From assembly GCF_013403915.1 (NCBI RefSeq), contig NZ_JABFDI010000009.1:112600-176599 (forward strand): a stretch of DNA of 64,000 bases. Direction: 5' to 3'. A program made the translations under genes and the position numbers. Below the pieces are notes generated by a model, which had not been told where the DNA came from, made no database searches, and was given only the letters and a program-made list of their open reading frames with translations. Of the stretch, positions 18,483-28,150 are shown in pieces. The DNA comes from Winogradskyella pacifica. Lineage in GTDB: Bacteria > Bacteroidota > Bacteroidia > Flavobacteriales > Flavobacteriaceae. Each line of letters begins with the position of its first letter. The stretch's first letter is position 1.

Positions 18483-21400
18483 TTATAATTCTATACGAAG
18501 AAATTCTCCTTCATTCTTTTCATCTTTAACAAACCATGCTGGGTTACCATTATCATCAATTCCTAAACGCGCGTTAGAAACAGGCGGGTTGTTTAATTCT
18601 TTAGTTGAATAATTATTTTCATCTATTTTAGCACCACTATGACCATTTAACTCTGAATTAAAAATTCCAACAGCAATAAGCTCTTCAATACTTAAAACGA
18701 TATTCTTAATTAACTTATCGATATCATTTTCAGAAAATGCTTCTGTCATATAACACGGAAAGCCATCCCAAATATGGAATCCTTTTTCTCGCATTAACAC
18801 GAAGAATAACTCTGAATAAGGAATCTCTTCTAAAAATTTAAGTCGCCATAAAGAACGGTAATAGGTGATTTCTATTGGAAGACTATTATTTTTAAAGTAT
18901 CCATTAAGTTCTGTAGCTAAGCGTTCTGTTAGTGCTGCCAAACCATCTTGAAGCGCAATTCCTTTATTTTTAAAGTGATGTAACGACGCTTTTGCTGCCG
19001 CTAGAGCTAGAGGATGACGTACAAATGTACCTGCGAAATAAGTGACTCCTATTTCGGGGAAAGAATCATCACCAAATTTCCAGAAACCACCATCTAGCGC
19101 ATCCATGTATTTTCTTTTACCACATATTGCACCTATAGACATGCCTCCACCGATCACTTTTCCGTAAGTTGCAACATCTGCCTCAATACCAAATATGGCT
19201 TGCGCACCACCGGGATGCATTCTAAATCCGGTTATAATTTCATCAAAAATGAGAACTGTATCAGATGCTGTAGTCACTTCCCTTACTTCCTTTAAGAAAT
19301 CAATCGGCTGAAATTCTGGTCTACGACTTTGTACTGGTTCTACAAGTACTGCTGCTATTTCGTGAGCACGTTCTTTGATAATTGCTAAACTTTCTTCGGT
19401 TCCATAGTCTAAGATTAGCATATTCTGAACAGCACCTGGAAGAATCCCTGGAGCCGCTGGGAATGTTCTTAATTTTTTTGATCCTCTTACAATAACCTCA
19501 TCGTTAATACCATGATAAGAACTAGAAAAGGCTACAATAAGTGAGCGACCTGTTACAGTCCGTGCAATACGCATGGCGCCTAACACAGCTTCTGAACCTG
19601 TATTACATAACGCTGCACGATCATGACCAGTAAATTCACAAAGTAGTTCACAAACCTCACCAGCTAATGGATGTTGAGGACCAACCTCAAAACCTTGTTC
19701 TATTTGATGGTGTAAAGCTTCTTTTATAAAATCGGGTTGATGACCAAATAAACAGGCCCCAAAACCATTTAATATATCCATGTATTCATTGCCATCTAAA
19801 TCCCAAAGTTTATTACCTGACGATTTTTCGATGACCAACGGATAGACCAACTCTTTAGTTAATGGCTTAAAACCAGAAACAACTCTTGGATCTGCCATTT
19901 TAGAACGATGGTGTTGAGCATAAGCTTTACTCTTAGCTGTTTTAGCATTATAACTTGCTGTTAAATTCTTTAAAAACAAGCTTTGGTCACTACTTAATCC
20001 TGAAGATTGTTTATCTATTTTAGGAGATGCTCCAAAAGGTTTTTGATGTTCTTTCTTTTCTTCTTCTGTTCTAATATCATCATTAGAGTTAACTAAAGGC
20101 GAAACGGTCTTTGTGTTATTTTTCACTTCAGCCTCAGGTGTATTTGAAACAACTGGTGCAGGAGCATTATTTGCATCTCCCTGAAGTAATTGCAGTTGTT
20201 GACCTAAAAGTTGCAACTGTTGTGCAATAAGGTTCAATGCCGGATTTTGATCTCTTTGAGGTGCCACATAAGTATTTTGTATGGTATTGGTACTAGGTGC
20301 TGACTGTTGAATTGGTGCTTGTTGCTGTACTTGTTGTTGTTGTTGTTGTACTGGCGCAAAAGCATCTGCTGGCAACACGCTGTCTAAATGCGTGGCCAAT
20401 AGATTAGGTGACCCAAACTCATCATTAAGCTGTCTGAATGTTATAGGTACATTAAATTCATTCTTACACGTAATAGCCATTTGTGTTAGAACGAGCGAGT
20501 CGAGACCAAGTTCTAAAAAACTCTGATCTGCTTCATTTTCTTCAATTTCTATTCCTGAGTTATCTTCAATGATATCTGATATTTTTTTAAGAAGTAAAGG
20601 CTTTCTCATAATCTTAGTATTGATATTCGGTATGGGGTCAATAATTATATTTTCTTCAATTTTGATATTACTTTTAACGGTATTAATATCTGTAACAGCA
20701 TTAACCGTAGTATCTACCACTGGAGGGTCTAACCAACACGGCTTACGATCAAACACATAAGAAGGCAACCAAACTTTTTGTCTAGCTTGGCCATCATAAA
20801 AAGATTTCCAATTAGGTTCTATACCATTCAACCATAAATCTCCTAAGGCAGATAATATGGTATGGTAAGCGTTTTCGCCTTCCTTTGGAATAGTTAAACT
20901 AGCGATAGAAGCTAAGGATTTTAATCCTTTCTTTTGCATCGATAAGGTTGTTAATGCACGACCAGGCCCCATCTCTAATAAAACAGGATCTTCTAAGCCT
21001 AAAACCGTTTCCATAGCGCCAGAAAAGTTTACTGCTTCTCTTAAATGGTTCGTCCAATATGTAGAACTTGTTGCTTCAGCATCAGTAAGCCAATCTCCTG
21101 TAACCGTAGATACAATTGGTAAACGCGGCACGCTTAAAGTCACCTTTTTCACCTCTTCCTCAAAAGCTCCTAAAACAGGGTCCATCATTGTAGAATGAAA
21201 AGCATGACTTGTTAATAAAAGCATATTTGCAATACCTTTATCATTTAAGACTTTTGCAAAATCTTCTACATCTTTATCAGGTCCTGAAATAACAATTAAG
21301 CGATCGGAGTTAATAGCTGCAATTGATAATGTCTCTGGCAGTAATCCTTCAAGGCTTTCAATATTTGTACGTACCGATAACATACTTCCGCCAGGTAACT

Positions 21401-24400
21401 CACTTACCAATTTTCCACGAACTGTTATTAAGTGTAATGCATCTTCCAAAGTGAAAATACCCGCTAAATGAGCCGCAACAAATTCACCAATACTATGTCC
21501 ACAAAGTAAAGTTGGTTTAATTTCCCAGCTCATCCAAAGTTGTGACAGTGCATACTCTACAACAAATAATGCTGGTTGGGTAAACTTGGTATCCTTTAAT
21601 TGTAATTCGGCCTCACTGCTATTATCATCTGGATAAATAATTTTTCTTATGTCTAATTTTAATTCCGTTTTTAAAAGTTCAGCACAATAATCCACGGCCT
21701 CTCTAAAAACAGTTTCGCTATCATAAAGCGCTTTACCCATTTGCAAGTATTGTGAACCTTGACCTGGAAATAAAAATGCAATTTCACTAGGAATAACCTT
21801 CAATGTATTGCTTTTAACAGCTTTAGAATCCTCGGAACTTAACAAATGACTAGCTTCTATAGCATCATTACCTGTTATGGCAAAACTGCGATATTGAAAG
21901 ACATCTCTTGTTTTATTTAAAGAATACGCGGTATCAGCAAGCGCTATTTCTGGATTCGTCTTTACATAATCACCTAACGCCTTTTGGTAACCCTCTTGAC
22001 TGTTTTGTGATTTAGCAGACCATGTTAGTAATTGTAACGGTCTACCTGAATCTGTTTCTTTTTCATTGGCTTCATATTCTTCTAGAACAATATGCACATT
22101 TGTACCACCAACTCCAAAAGAGCTCACTCCTGCAATTCTTGGAGTTTCAGATTCCCAAGGTCTTAACTTATTATTGACAAAAAACGGACTATTTTCAAAA
22201 TCTATGGATGGATTAGGGTTTTCAAATCCTAAAGAAGCAGGAATCTGACGGTACTTCATTGCTAAAGTCGTCTTAATTAATCCTGCCACACCTGCAGCTG
22301 CTGTGAGGTGCCCTATATTACTTTTAATTGAACCTACGGCGCAATACCCATTGGTTTCTTGATCACCGAAAGCCAAACGAAGACCTTCAATCTCAATAGG
22401 ATCACCTAGAGGAGTTGCTGTTCCGTGTGCTTCTATATAACTTACCTGTGAAGGTTTAATACCTGCATCTAATTGCGCACTGTTTATAGCACCTGCTTGT
22501 CCTTCTACACTTGGAGCTGTAAAACTTCCTTTATCACTTCCATCGTTATTAACACCTATTCCTTTAATAACACCATGGATTATATCACCATCGCGTTTTG
22601 CATCCTCTAAACTTTTAAGAAGTACCACGCCAGCACCATCGCAAAACATAGTTCCTGTACCATTAGCATCAAAAGATCGACACTGTCCATTAGAACTCAA
22701 CATCGATCCTTCTTGATATAAGTGACCACTATTCATTGGCGACGTTACACTAGCTCCTCCGGCTAAAGCAACGTCACATTGCCCATTACGTATAGATTCT
22801 ACAGCCTGAGCAATTGCTAATGAAGACGTGGAACATGCCGAATGTACACTTACCGCTGGTCCTTTTAAATTTAAATGGTATGCTGTACGTGTTGCAATGT
22901 AGTCTTTGTCATTAGTTGTATTGGCCTGTACTTCCCCGATTTGACTCATCAACTCTTTGTTCGGAAATACATTATTAAGAAAATATGTGTTGATATAAAC
23001 ACCTGCAAATACACCAATTTTACCATCGTAAAGATTTGGTAAATAACCAGATTGTTCTAATGCCTCCCATGATATCTCTAGAAATAATCGCTGCTGAGGA
23101 TCCATTGCAGATGCCAATTTAGGGTTGAGTCCAAAAAATTTAGCATCGAACGTTTTTGCTGAAGGCACAATACCTCTCGCACCAACGTAAAGTGGATTAT
23201 TACGTATCGATTCGGGAATACTTTTATCTAATTCTTCAGGTGTGAAAAATGAAATGGTTTCTTTGCCATCTCTTAAAACTTCCCACAATTCATTTATTGA
23301 AGAAGCTCCTGGAAAACGTCCTGACATTCCAATAATGGCGATATCACTATTGGAATGTCTCTTATTTTTTCGCTTTGATTGCGCAAATGTCGATTTATTC
23401 TGATCTAACTCAAAAAAATTAGCGAGTCCAGCAATCGTAGGATATTGATAAATCTTTGTTACTGGTACTTTTACTTTAAGGTTTTCAGCTATTAAAACGG
23501 CCACTTTTTGAGTTAAGAGAGAATTACCTCCCATTTCAAAAAAGTTATCGTCAATACCAATCTGTGGTATATGCAAAGCTTTACTCCAAATTTTTGCAAT
23601 ATCTTTCTCTATTTTAGTTCTAGGTTTTCTTAAAAGTGGAGCATTAGTAGATCTTTGAAACTCTGGAAGTGGCAGGTTCTTTTTATCAACTTTACCATTT
23701 GTTGTTGTAGGAAAATCGTCTATCCACATAATGAGCGACGGTATCATGTATTCTGGGAGAATTTCAGAAAGTTGATGGCGTACACTATTCGAATCTTTTA
23801 TCGTATTTTCAGATTCTATATATGCTACTAATTTTGCTTCACCTGTATGATTACTAGAAATAACAGTGGCACGTTTAATATTTGGAAGTGTGTTAATTGC
23901 CGCTTCTACTTCACCTAATTCTAAACGATAACCGCTAATTTTAACTTGGTCGTCTTTCCTTCCTATAAATTCTATAGTACCATTAGGAAGCCATTTGGCT
24001 AAATCACCTGTTTTATACATCCTATCATTTTCTTCAAATGGATTTTCAATAAAGCTTTTTGTAGTCAGTTCTGGCAAGTTTAAGTACCCTTTTGCCAAAC
24101 CTATACCCGACATGTATAAATCACCTGCAGTACCTACAGGTAACATTTCCATATCTTTAGACAAGATGTAAACTTTTGTGTTTTGTATGGGTTTTCCTAT
24201 TGTTAATACAGTATTATGGTTATCAGTGGAAGAATATTTGTATAACATCGAGGTTACCGTAGTCTCTGTAAGTCCATACGCATTGTAAAAATCACATATT
24301 GTGCTTAATTTTTGAGCTAAGGTTAACGAGCATGTCTCGCCACCTGCGACAATTCTTTTAAGTGATTTTATTTCAGATAAGCCCTCAATAGTTTCGAGAT

Positions 24401-25169
24401 AACTAGGTGTGCTATTAAGGTGTGTTATAGAATGTTTTTTTATAAAATCTGTAACGGCATGATCTTTTATGGTTTGCTTATCAACAATTACCGTTGTAGC
24501 ACCATTGAATAACGCTAAAAATATTTGTTCTATTGAGGCATCAAAAAAATAGTTAGAAAATTGTAATATTCTATCTGTACTATTTAAACCATAATTTTGA
24601 GTTTCGCCGAGTATAAGACTCACAACAGATCTTTGTTTAATCATTACACCTTTTGGATTACCTGTGGTACCTGAAGTGTACATGATATAAGCAAGATCAT
24701 CAGATTTAGATCCTACGTCTCTTAGAAGTTTATCACTGTATTTTTCTTTTGAATTGATAAAATCTTCAATAATTGAATCATCGATAGTAAATTTACAATT
24801 ACTATCTTTTTTAATAAATTCTTTCCTAACAAGAGGAGCTTCAATATCAATGGGAACATAGGCTGCACCTACTTTAAGTATACTAAGAATACTTATTACA
24901 ATCCATTCGCTTCGCTCAATCATTAGACCGACAAAGTCATTTAAACCTATATTGTGATTAGCTATTAAGTAGTTTGCAAATTGGTTAGAAATAGCATCTA
25001 ATTCTTTAAAACTTATTTCTTTAGCACCAAAAATAACTGCTATATTGTTAGGAGTATTCTCTGCTTGTATTAAAAATAAGTCTACAATTGTTTTGTCTAT
25101 AGGAAACTTAGCATCCGTATTATTAAACTCCCTTAATGACTCAACTATCTCTGGTTTGGTTAAATCCAT
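18483..25169 (-). CDS. Hybrid NRPS-PKS, A-PCP-KS-AT-ACP-aminotransferase
   Basis: A 2228-residue loading and extension enzyme. Domains in order: adenylation (20-500, IMYTSGTTGNPKG, YKTGDLA); PCP (Ser550, FFEMGGNSL); ketosynthase (610-1030, Cys779, His915, His954); acyltransferase (1130-1430, GHSIGE Ser1226, HAFH at 1322-1325 indicating malonyl); ACP (Ser1558, LGLDSL); a Gln-rich linker (about 1608-1662); class III PLP aminotransferase of the GSA type (1750-2165, DEIITGFR, Lys2004). No KR, DH or N-terminal C domain is present. This predicts an aminoacyl starter, one malonate extension, and transamination of the beta-keto group. The tail PPVSNARLGIDDNGNPAWFV is the linker that usually joins AMT to a C domain, here found at the protein's end. 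Confidence 0.95.
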   Translation of the reverse strand: MDLTKPEIVESLREFNNTDAKFPIDKTIVDLFLIQAENTPNNIAVIFGAKEISFKELDAISNQFANYLIANHNIGLNDFVGLMIERSEWIVISILSILKVGAAYVPIDIEAPLVRKEFIKKDSNCKFTIDDSIIEDFINSKEKYSDKLLRDVGSKSDDLAYIMYTSGTTGNPKGVMIKQRSVVSLILGETQNYGLNSTDRILQFSNYFFDASIEQIFLALFNGATTVIVDKQTIKDHAVTDFIKKHSITHLNSTPSYLETIEGLSEIKSLKRIVAGGETCSLTLAQKLSTICDFYNAYGLTETTVTSMLYKYSSTDNHNTVLTIGKPIQNTKVYILSKDMEMLPVGTAGDLYMSGIGLAKGYLNLPELTTKSFIENPFEENDRMYKTGDLAKWLPNGTIEFIGRKDDQVKISGYRLELGEVEAAINTLPNIKRATVISSNHTGEAKLVAYIESENTIKDSNSVRHQLSEILPEYMIPSLIMWIDDFPTTTNGKVDKKNLPLPEFQRSTNAPLLRKPRTKIEKDIAKIWSKALHIPQIGIDDNFFEMGGNSLLTQKVAVLIAENLKVKVPVTKIYQYPTIAGLANFFELDQNKSTFAQSKRKNKRHSNSDIAIIGMSGRFPGASSINELWEVLRDGKETISFFTPEELDKSIPESIRNNPLYVGARGIVPSAKTFDAKFFGLNPKLASAMDPQQRLFLEISWEALEQSGYLPNLYDGKIGVFAGVYINTYFLNNVFPNKELMSQIGEVQANTTNDKDYIATRTAYHLNLKGPAVSVHSACSTSSLAIAQAVESIRNGQCDVALAGGASVTSPMNSGHLYQEGSMLSSNGQCRSFDANGTGTMFCDGAGVVLLKSLEDAKRDGDIIHGVIKGIGVNNDGSDKGSFTAPSVEGQAGAINSAQLDAGIKPSQVSYIEAHGTATPLGDPIEIEGLRLAFGDQETNGYCAVGSIKSNIGHLTAAAGVAGLIKTTLAMKYRQIPASLGFENPNPSIDFENSPFFVNNKLRPWESETPRIAGVSSFGVGGTNVHIVLEEYEANEKETDSGRPLQLLTWSAKSQNSQEGYQKALGDYVKTNPEIALADTAYSLNKTRDVFQYRSFAITGNDAIEASHLLSSEDSKAVKSNTLKVIPSEIAFLFPGQGSQYLQMGKALYDSETVFREAVDYCAELLKTELKLDIRKIIYPDDNSSEAELQLKDTKFTQPALFVVEYALSQLWMSWEIKPTLLCGHSIGEFVAAHLAGIFTLEDALHLITVRGKLVSELPGGSMLSVRTNIESLEGLLPETLSIAAINSDRLIVISGPDKDVEDFAKVLNDKGIANMLLLTSHAFHSTMMDPVLGAFEEEVKKVTLSVPRLPIVSTVTGDWLTDAEATSSTYWTNHLREAVNFSGAMETVLGLEDPVLLEMGPGRALTTLSMQKKGLKSLASIASLTIPKEGENAYHTILSALGDLWLNGIEPNWKSFYDGQARQKVWLPSYVFDRKPCWLDPPVVDTTVNAVTDINTVKSNIKIEENIIIDPIPNINTKIMRKPLLLKKISDIIEDNSGIEIEENEADQSFLELGLDSLVLTQMAITCKNEFNVPITFRQLNDEFGSPNLLATHLDSVLPADAFAPVQQQQQQVQQQAPIQQSAPSTNTIQNTYVAPQRDQNPALNLIAQQLQLLGQQLQLLQGDANNAPAPVVSNTPEAEVKNNTKTVSPLVNSNDDIRTEEEKKEHQKPFGASPKIDKQSSGLSSDQSLFLKNLTASYNAKTAKSKAYAQHHRSKMADPRVVSGFKPLTKELVYPLVIEKSSGNKLWDLDGNEYMDILNGFGACLFGHQPDFIKEALHHQIEQGFEVGPQHPLAGEVCELLCEFTGHDRAALCNTGSEAVLGAMRIARTVTGRSLIVAFSSSYHGINDEVIVRGSKKLRTFPAAPGILPGAVQNMLILDYGTEESLAIIKERAHEIAAVLVEPVQSRRPEFQPIDFLKEVREVTTASDTVLIFDEIITGFRMHPGGAQAIFGIEADVATYGKVIGGGMSIGAICGKRKYMDALDGGFWKFGDDSFPEIGVTYFAGTFVRHPLALAAAKASLHHFKNKGIALQDGLAALTERLATELNGYFKNNSLPIEITYYRSLWRLKFLEEIPYSELFFVLMREKGFHIWDGFPCYMTEAFSENDIDKLIKNIVLSIEELIAVGIFNSELNGHSGAKIDENNYSTKELNNPPVSNARLGIDDNGNPAWFVKDEKNEGEFLRIEL

Positions 25170-25565
25170 AGTATAAAATTATAACTTTTAAAGAATTAAG
25201 CGTTTAGCTAATTCTTTAACATCAATTAATATTAAAAACAGAGGGGGTTTTTATTAGGGAAGAATAAAATTAACGTAATTCTTCATTTAGATGAAAAATT
25301 TTAGTCATAAAACAATTTTCTCTGTTAAAGAACACCGATTTAATTCATAAAAATATAACTAACATTAAAACCTATTAACCTGCTGACTAATAAAGCCCTA
25401 ATATAAAGGTTTTTTATCATAAAAATATTCCAATTACAGCATTCTAAGTAAATATAGTGATGATAATTTACAACCTAACGCTATAGAACAAAACGTAAGT
25501 AAATTTCTATATTTTCTTTGATAAATACAAGAAGTATTATTAGAAACACATTCTCATATTAACAC
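25170..25565. other. 396-base gap upstream of the megasynthase genes
   Basis: AT-rich, with no open frame of note and no clear hairpin terminator. It separates the racemase gene from the hybrid synthase and is the most likely place for the main biosynthetic promoter. I could not find a convincing TANNTTTG element in the correct orientation. Confidence 0.5.
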
Positions 25566-26660
25566 TCAAACATATACTTTATGAATAAATTTGGAACTTA
25601 ACAACCGAGCAACAGCCATATAGTTTAGTCTAAACTTTATTTTATCTCCAACCTTGTACTTTATTGTATTTGCTTCTGTTTTATTGTCGCCCACATCAAT
25701 AACGACCATATCTGAAGTTGCGCCTACAAATAAAAAATTATCTTCAGCCTCTAAATCATTTTTATCCACATCTAATAAACCGAAGTCTAAAATAGCTTTA
25801 TAAGATTTAAGCGTACTACGATTACTATCATTATGAATTGCCTGTCCGTTGTTAGAATCAGTTATGACATCTCCTGGCACTACATTTTTTTCAATGAGCT
25901 CTATAATATTTGCATAGAATTCAAATGTGTCTTTATGCAAGCCTTTAAATTGTTGTCCTTCTAATGGACAAACACCTAAAAAAGCAGCCTCTCCTATCCT
26001 AAAGTGATTGATATCTTTTGGTACTAAATTATCTTCAATTAGCGGAAGGGTAATAGATGTACCACCAGATATAAGTTTTAGGTTTTTATTGAATTTTGAA
26101 GCAATAAGCGCTTTACTATAAGACAATTGCTCTAACTTATTATAGCTTGGCTCTATACCAAACATACATCCTAAGTTTGAACCAATACCTACGACTTCAA
26201 TATGAGATAAATTGAAAACACTTTGATAAAATGCTACAACATCCTCATTATTTATGCCTTCGCGTAATTCACCCAATTCGATCATAATAATGATTTTATG
26301 AATCCGATTTTTTTGCTTTGCAGACGCATTTAATGCTTCAATTGTAGAAATCGACGTGTTCAATGAAATATCAGCATAATCAATGACATCATCAACATGG
26401 GCTAATGCTGGTGGATTAATATAAATAGTTTCTAAATTAGGATATACTGCTTTCAGGGTTTTTAAACTGCTTAATTTTGAGTCACTAACCGATTTTATTT
26501 TTTCAATAACATCTTTAGTTAAAATCGTCTTAATGAAAGTATTATCTCCAGAAAACACTTTGGTAACTAAACTCCATTCAATATTATGAGCTTCAAAATA
26601 ATGACTTAAAAACTTAATATTTTCTTTTATTTTTTCTGAATGTATAATTAACTCTGCCAT
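25566..26660 (-). CDS. PLP-dependent racemase, alanine/ornithine racemase family
   Basis: A 364-residue protein with the alanine-racemase-type N-terminal PLP barrel. The probable Schiff-base lysine is Lys34 (WSLVTKVFSGD), followed by MIELGELREGI, SGGTSITLP and HFRIGEAAFLG. The last three match the ornithine-racemase branch (clostridial OrR-like) more than the housekeeping alanine racemases. It lies just upstream of the megasynthase genes in the same direction, so it may supply a D-amino acid, most plausibly a basic one, to the pathway. Substrate and link are inferred; it might instead serve an unrelated amino-acid pathway with the next GNAT gene. Confidence 0.8.
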   Translation of the reverse strand: MAELIIHSEKIKENIKFLSHYFEAHNIEWSLVTKVFSGDNTFIKTILTKDVIEKIKSVSDSKLSSLKTLKAVYPNLETIYINPPALAHVDDVIDYADISLNTSISTIEALNASAKQKNRIHKIIIMIELGELREGINNEDVVAFYQSVFNLSHIEVVGIGSNLGCMFGIEPSYNKLEQLSYSKALIASKFNKNLKLISGGTSITLPLIEDNLVPKDINHFRIGEAAFLGVCPLEGQQFKGLHKDTFEFYANIIELIEKNVVPGDVITDSNNGQAIHNDSNRSTLKSYKAILDFGLLDVDKNDLEAEDNFLFVGATSDMVVIDVGDNKTEANTIKYKVGDKIKFRLNYMAVARLLSSKFIHKVYV

Positions 26661-26751
26661 TGCAATTTGTTTTTGTCTATAGATTGAAAAAGCGTAAACT
26701 ACTTAATGCTTAATACTTAAGCTACTTAGCATTTTTTTGTTGTCGCAACTT

Positions 26752-27189
26752 TTATTTTTCTAATCGCATTTCCAAATACTTATTAGTAAATCCTAACTTT
26801 TCATATAGCATTTTGGCAGGATTATCTTTTTCACAGTGCAAGGCTATACTACCTTCACAATTACTAATAGCATACTCCATTAATTTTTTCCCAAAGCCTT
26901 TTCTCCTATGGTCTTTATGAGTTGCAATGTAGACCAAAATATTCTCTGGTATATACTCATCCATTCCTGTTTTATTGATAACGACAACACCTACAATCTT
27001 CTCCTCCTCTTCCATTACAAATACATAACCTCCTAAACTAGGACGATCTTTTACAGCATAGTCTATTGCCTTTTTTATAGCAGTTATGGGGTCACCATAT
27101 TTCTCTAAATGCGTAAATATAAAATTGGCAACGCGCTCCCTTTCTAAAGCGGTTATTTTATTTAAAGCATCGTATGTCGTTGTCTTCAT
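26752..27189 (-). CDS. GNAT family N-acetyltransferase
   Basis: A 145-residue single GNAT domain with the acetyl-CoA-binding pattern HKDHRRKGFGKKLMEYAI (R/Q-x-x-G-x-G/A motif A) and the C-terminal AKMLYEKLGF motif B. It lies between the methyltransferase and racemase genes, with gaps of 73 and 91 bases, all leftward. In a biosynthetic setting it could acetylate an amine of the product or give self-protection, but GNATs are too varied for the substrate to be called. Confidence 0.85.
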   Translation of the reverse strand: MKTTTYDALNKITALERERVANFIFTHLEKYGDPITAIKKAIDYAVKDRPSLGGYVFVMEEEEKIVGVVVINKTGMDEYIPENILVYIATHKDHRRKGFGKKLMEYAISNCEGSIALHCEKDNPAKMLYEKLGFTNKYLEMRLEK

Positions 27190-27262
27190 TTTTAATTATT
27201 ATGTTATTATTCAATAACCTCTAAAGAATTTATCATTCAAAATGATTGAATGAAAATTATTA

Positions 27263-28117
27263 TTAAAAGTTTTTTGACCCTACAATTTTTATAATATAAG
27301 GGTGTCCTGACTCACTTTTCGCATCTGAATACCAAACGTTGAATCCCGTGTCTTTAAAAAGTTTTTCGTAATTATGAGAAAAAGATCCTTCTACTCCATA
27401 GACTTTAGAGTTTGGATTGGTCTCATAATTATGCTCTGAATCCGTAGGTTCTATCGCATAGAATATAATATTACCTAAAGTATTTAGTTTTTTAAAAAAA
27501 GTAATGAGCTGTTGTTGTGTAAAATATTCTAAAACTCCTCTAAAAGTTAAAAACACAAAATTACCTTGTTGCTGATTTTCTAACCAATCGAGAACATCTC
27601 CACCAATAAATTTCAACTTAGAATTATCTTTATAGTTGATTTGATTAATTTTGGTTTGTTCTTCACTTAGGTCTATTCCAATAAAATCTTTTATATCAGG
27701 ATAATTTAATGACAAGTAATTTAAAACACTACCATTACCTGTTCCTATTTCTACTAATTTCTCGAATGCAATAGGTGCATTTGAAATTTCATTTTTAAGA
27801 ACATCGAGTGTATCCTTATAAGCAGGCAAGTGAATATTCTTTAAATTATCTTCTGTGTTGTTTACAAAATGATCTCCTTGCTTGGCCCAATACGTCTTAT
27901 GTAATTGCGCCAACTGATCATGGTCTTCATTCTTTTCAATTTTTTTAAGAATGGCTCTACGCATTAAGCGTTCAGATAAGCTTAAATTATCTCCCAACAC
28001 TAGGGTTAATCCTTTTTCTGATAATTGCTTCACTTTTTGGGGGCGTAAGGTAACAAGCAGACTACCAACAGTATTTGTAAGAAACCCAACTAAAACAGAC
28101 CTGATTTTTCCTTTCAT
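27263..28117 (-). CDS. Class I SAM-dependent methyltransferase
   Basis: A 284-residue protein. The Rossmann methyltransferase core begins near residue 115, with motif I KLVEIGTGNGSVLNYL, the acidic loop FIGIDLSEEQ and a GGDVLDWL segment. The N-terminal ~70 residues are basic and partly hydrophobic (VLVGFLTNTVGSLLVTL), suggesting membrane association. It starts 33 bases after the CPBP-like gene. A tailoring role in the cluster (N- or O-methylation) is possible; the acceptor is unknown. Confidence 0.82.
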   Translation of the reverse strand: MKGKIRSVLVGFLTNTVGSLLVTLRPQKVKQLSEKGLTLVLGDNLSLSERLMRRAILKKIEKNEDHDQLAQLHKTYWAKQGDHFVNNTEDNLKNIHLPAYKDTLDVLKNEISNAPIAFEKLVEIGTGNGSVLNYLSLNYPDIKDFIGIDLSEEQTKINQINYKDNSKLKFIGGDVLDWLENQQQGNFVFLTFRGVLEYFTQQQLITFFKKLNTLGNIIFYAIEPTDSEHNYETNPNSKVYGVEGSFSHNYEKLFKDTGFNVWYSDAKSESGHPYIIKIVGSKNF

Positions 28118-28150
28118 AATAAAAGCTTAAACATTAATATTAGACATTAT

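Noticed and set aside
18483..25169. Iturin/mycosubtilin-type lipopeptide pathway
   Set aside because: The first domain is an amino-acid-type adenylation domain followed by PCP, not an acyl-CoA-ligase-like domain of the kind that starts with a fatty acid, and only one further module exists.
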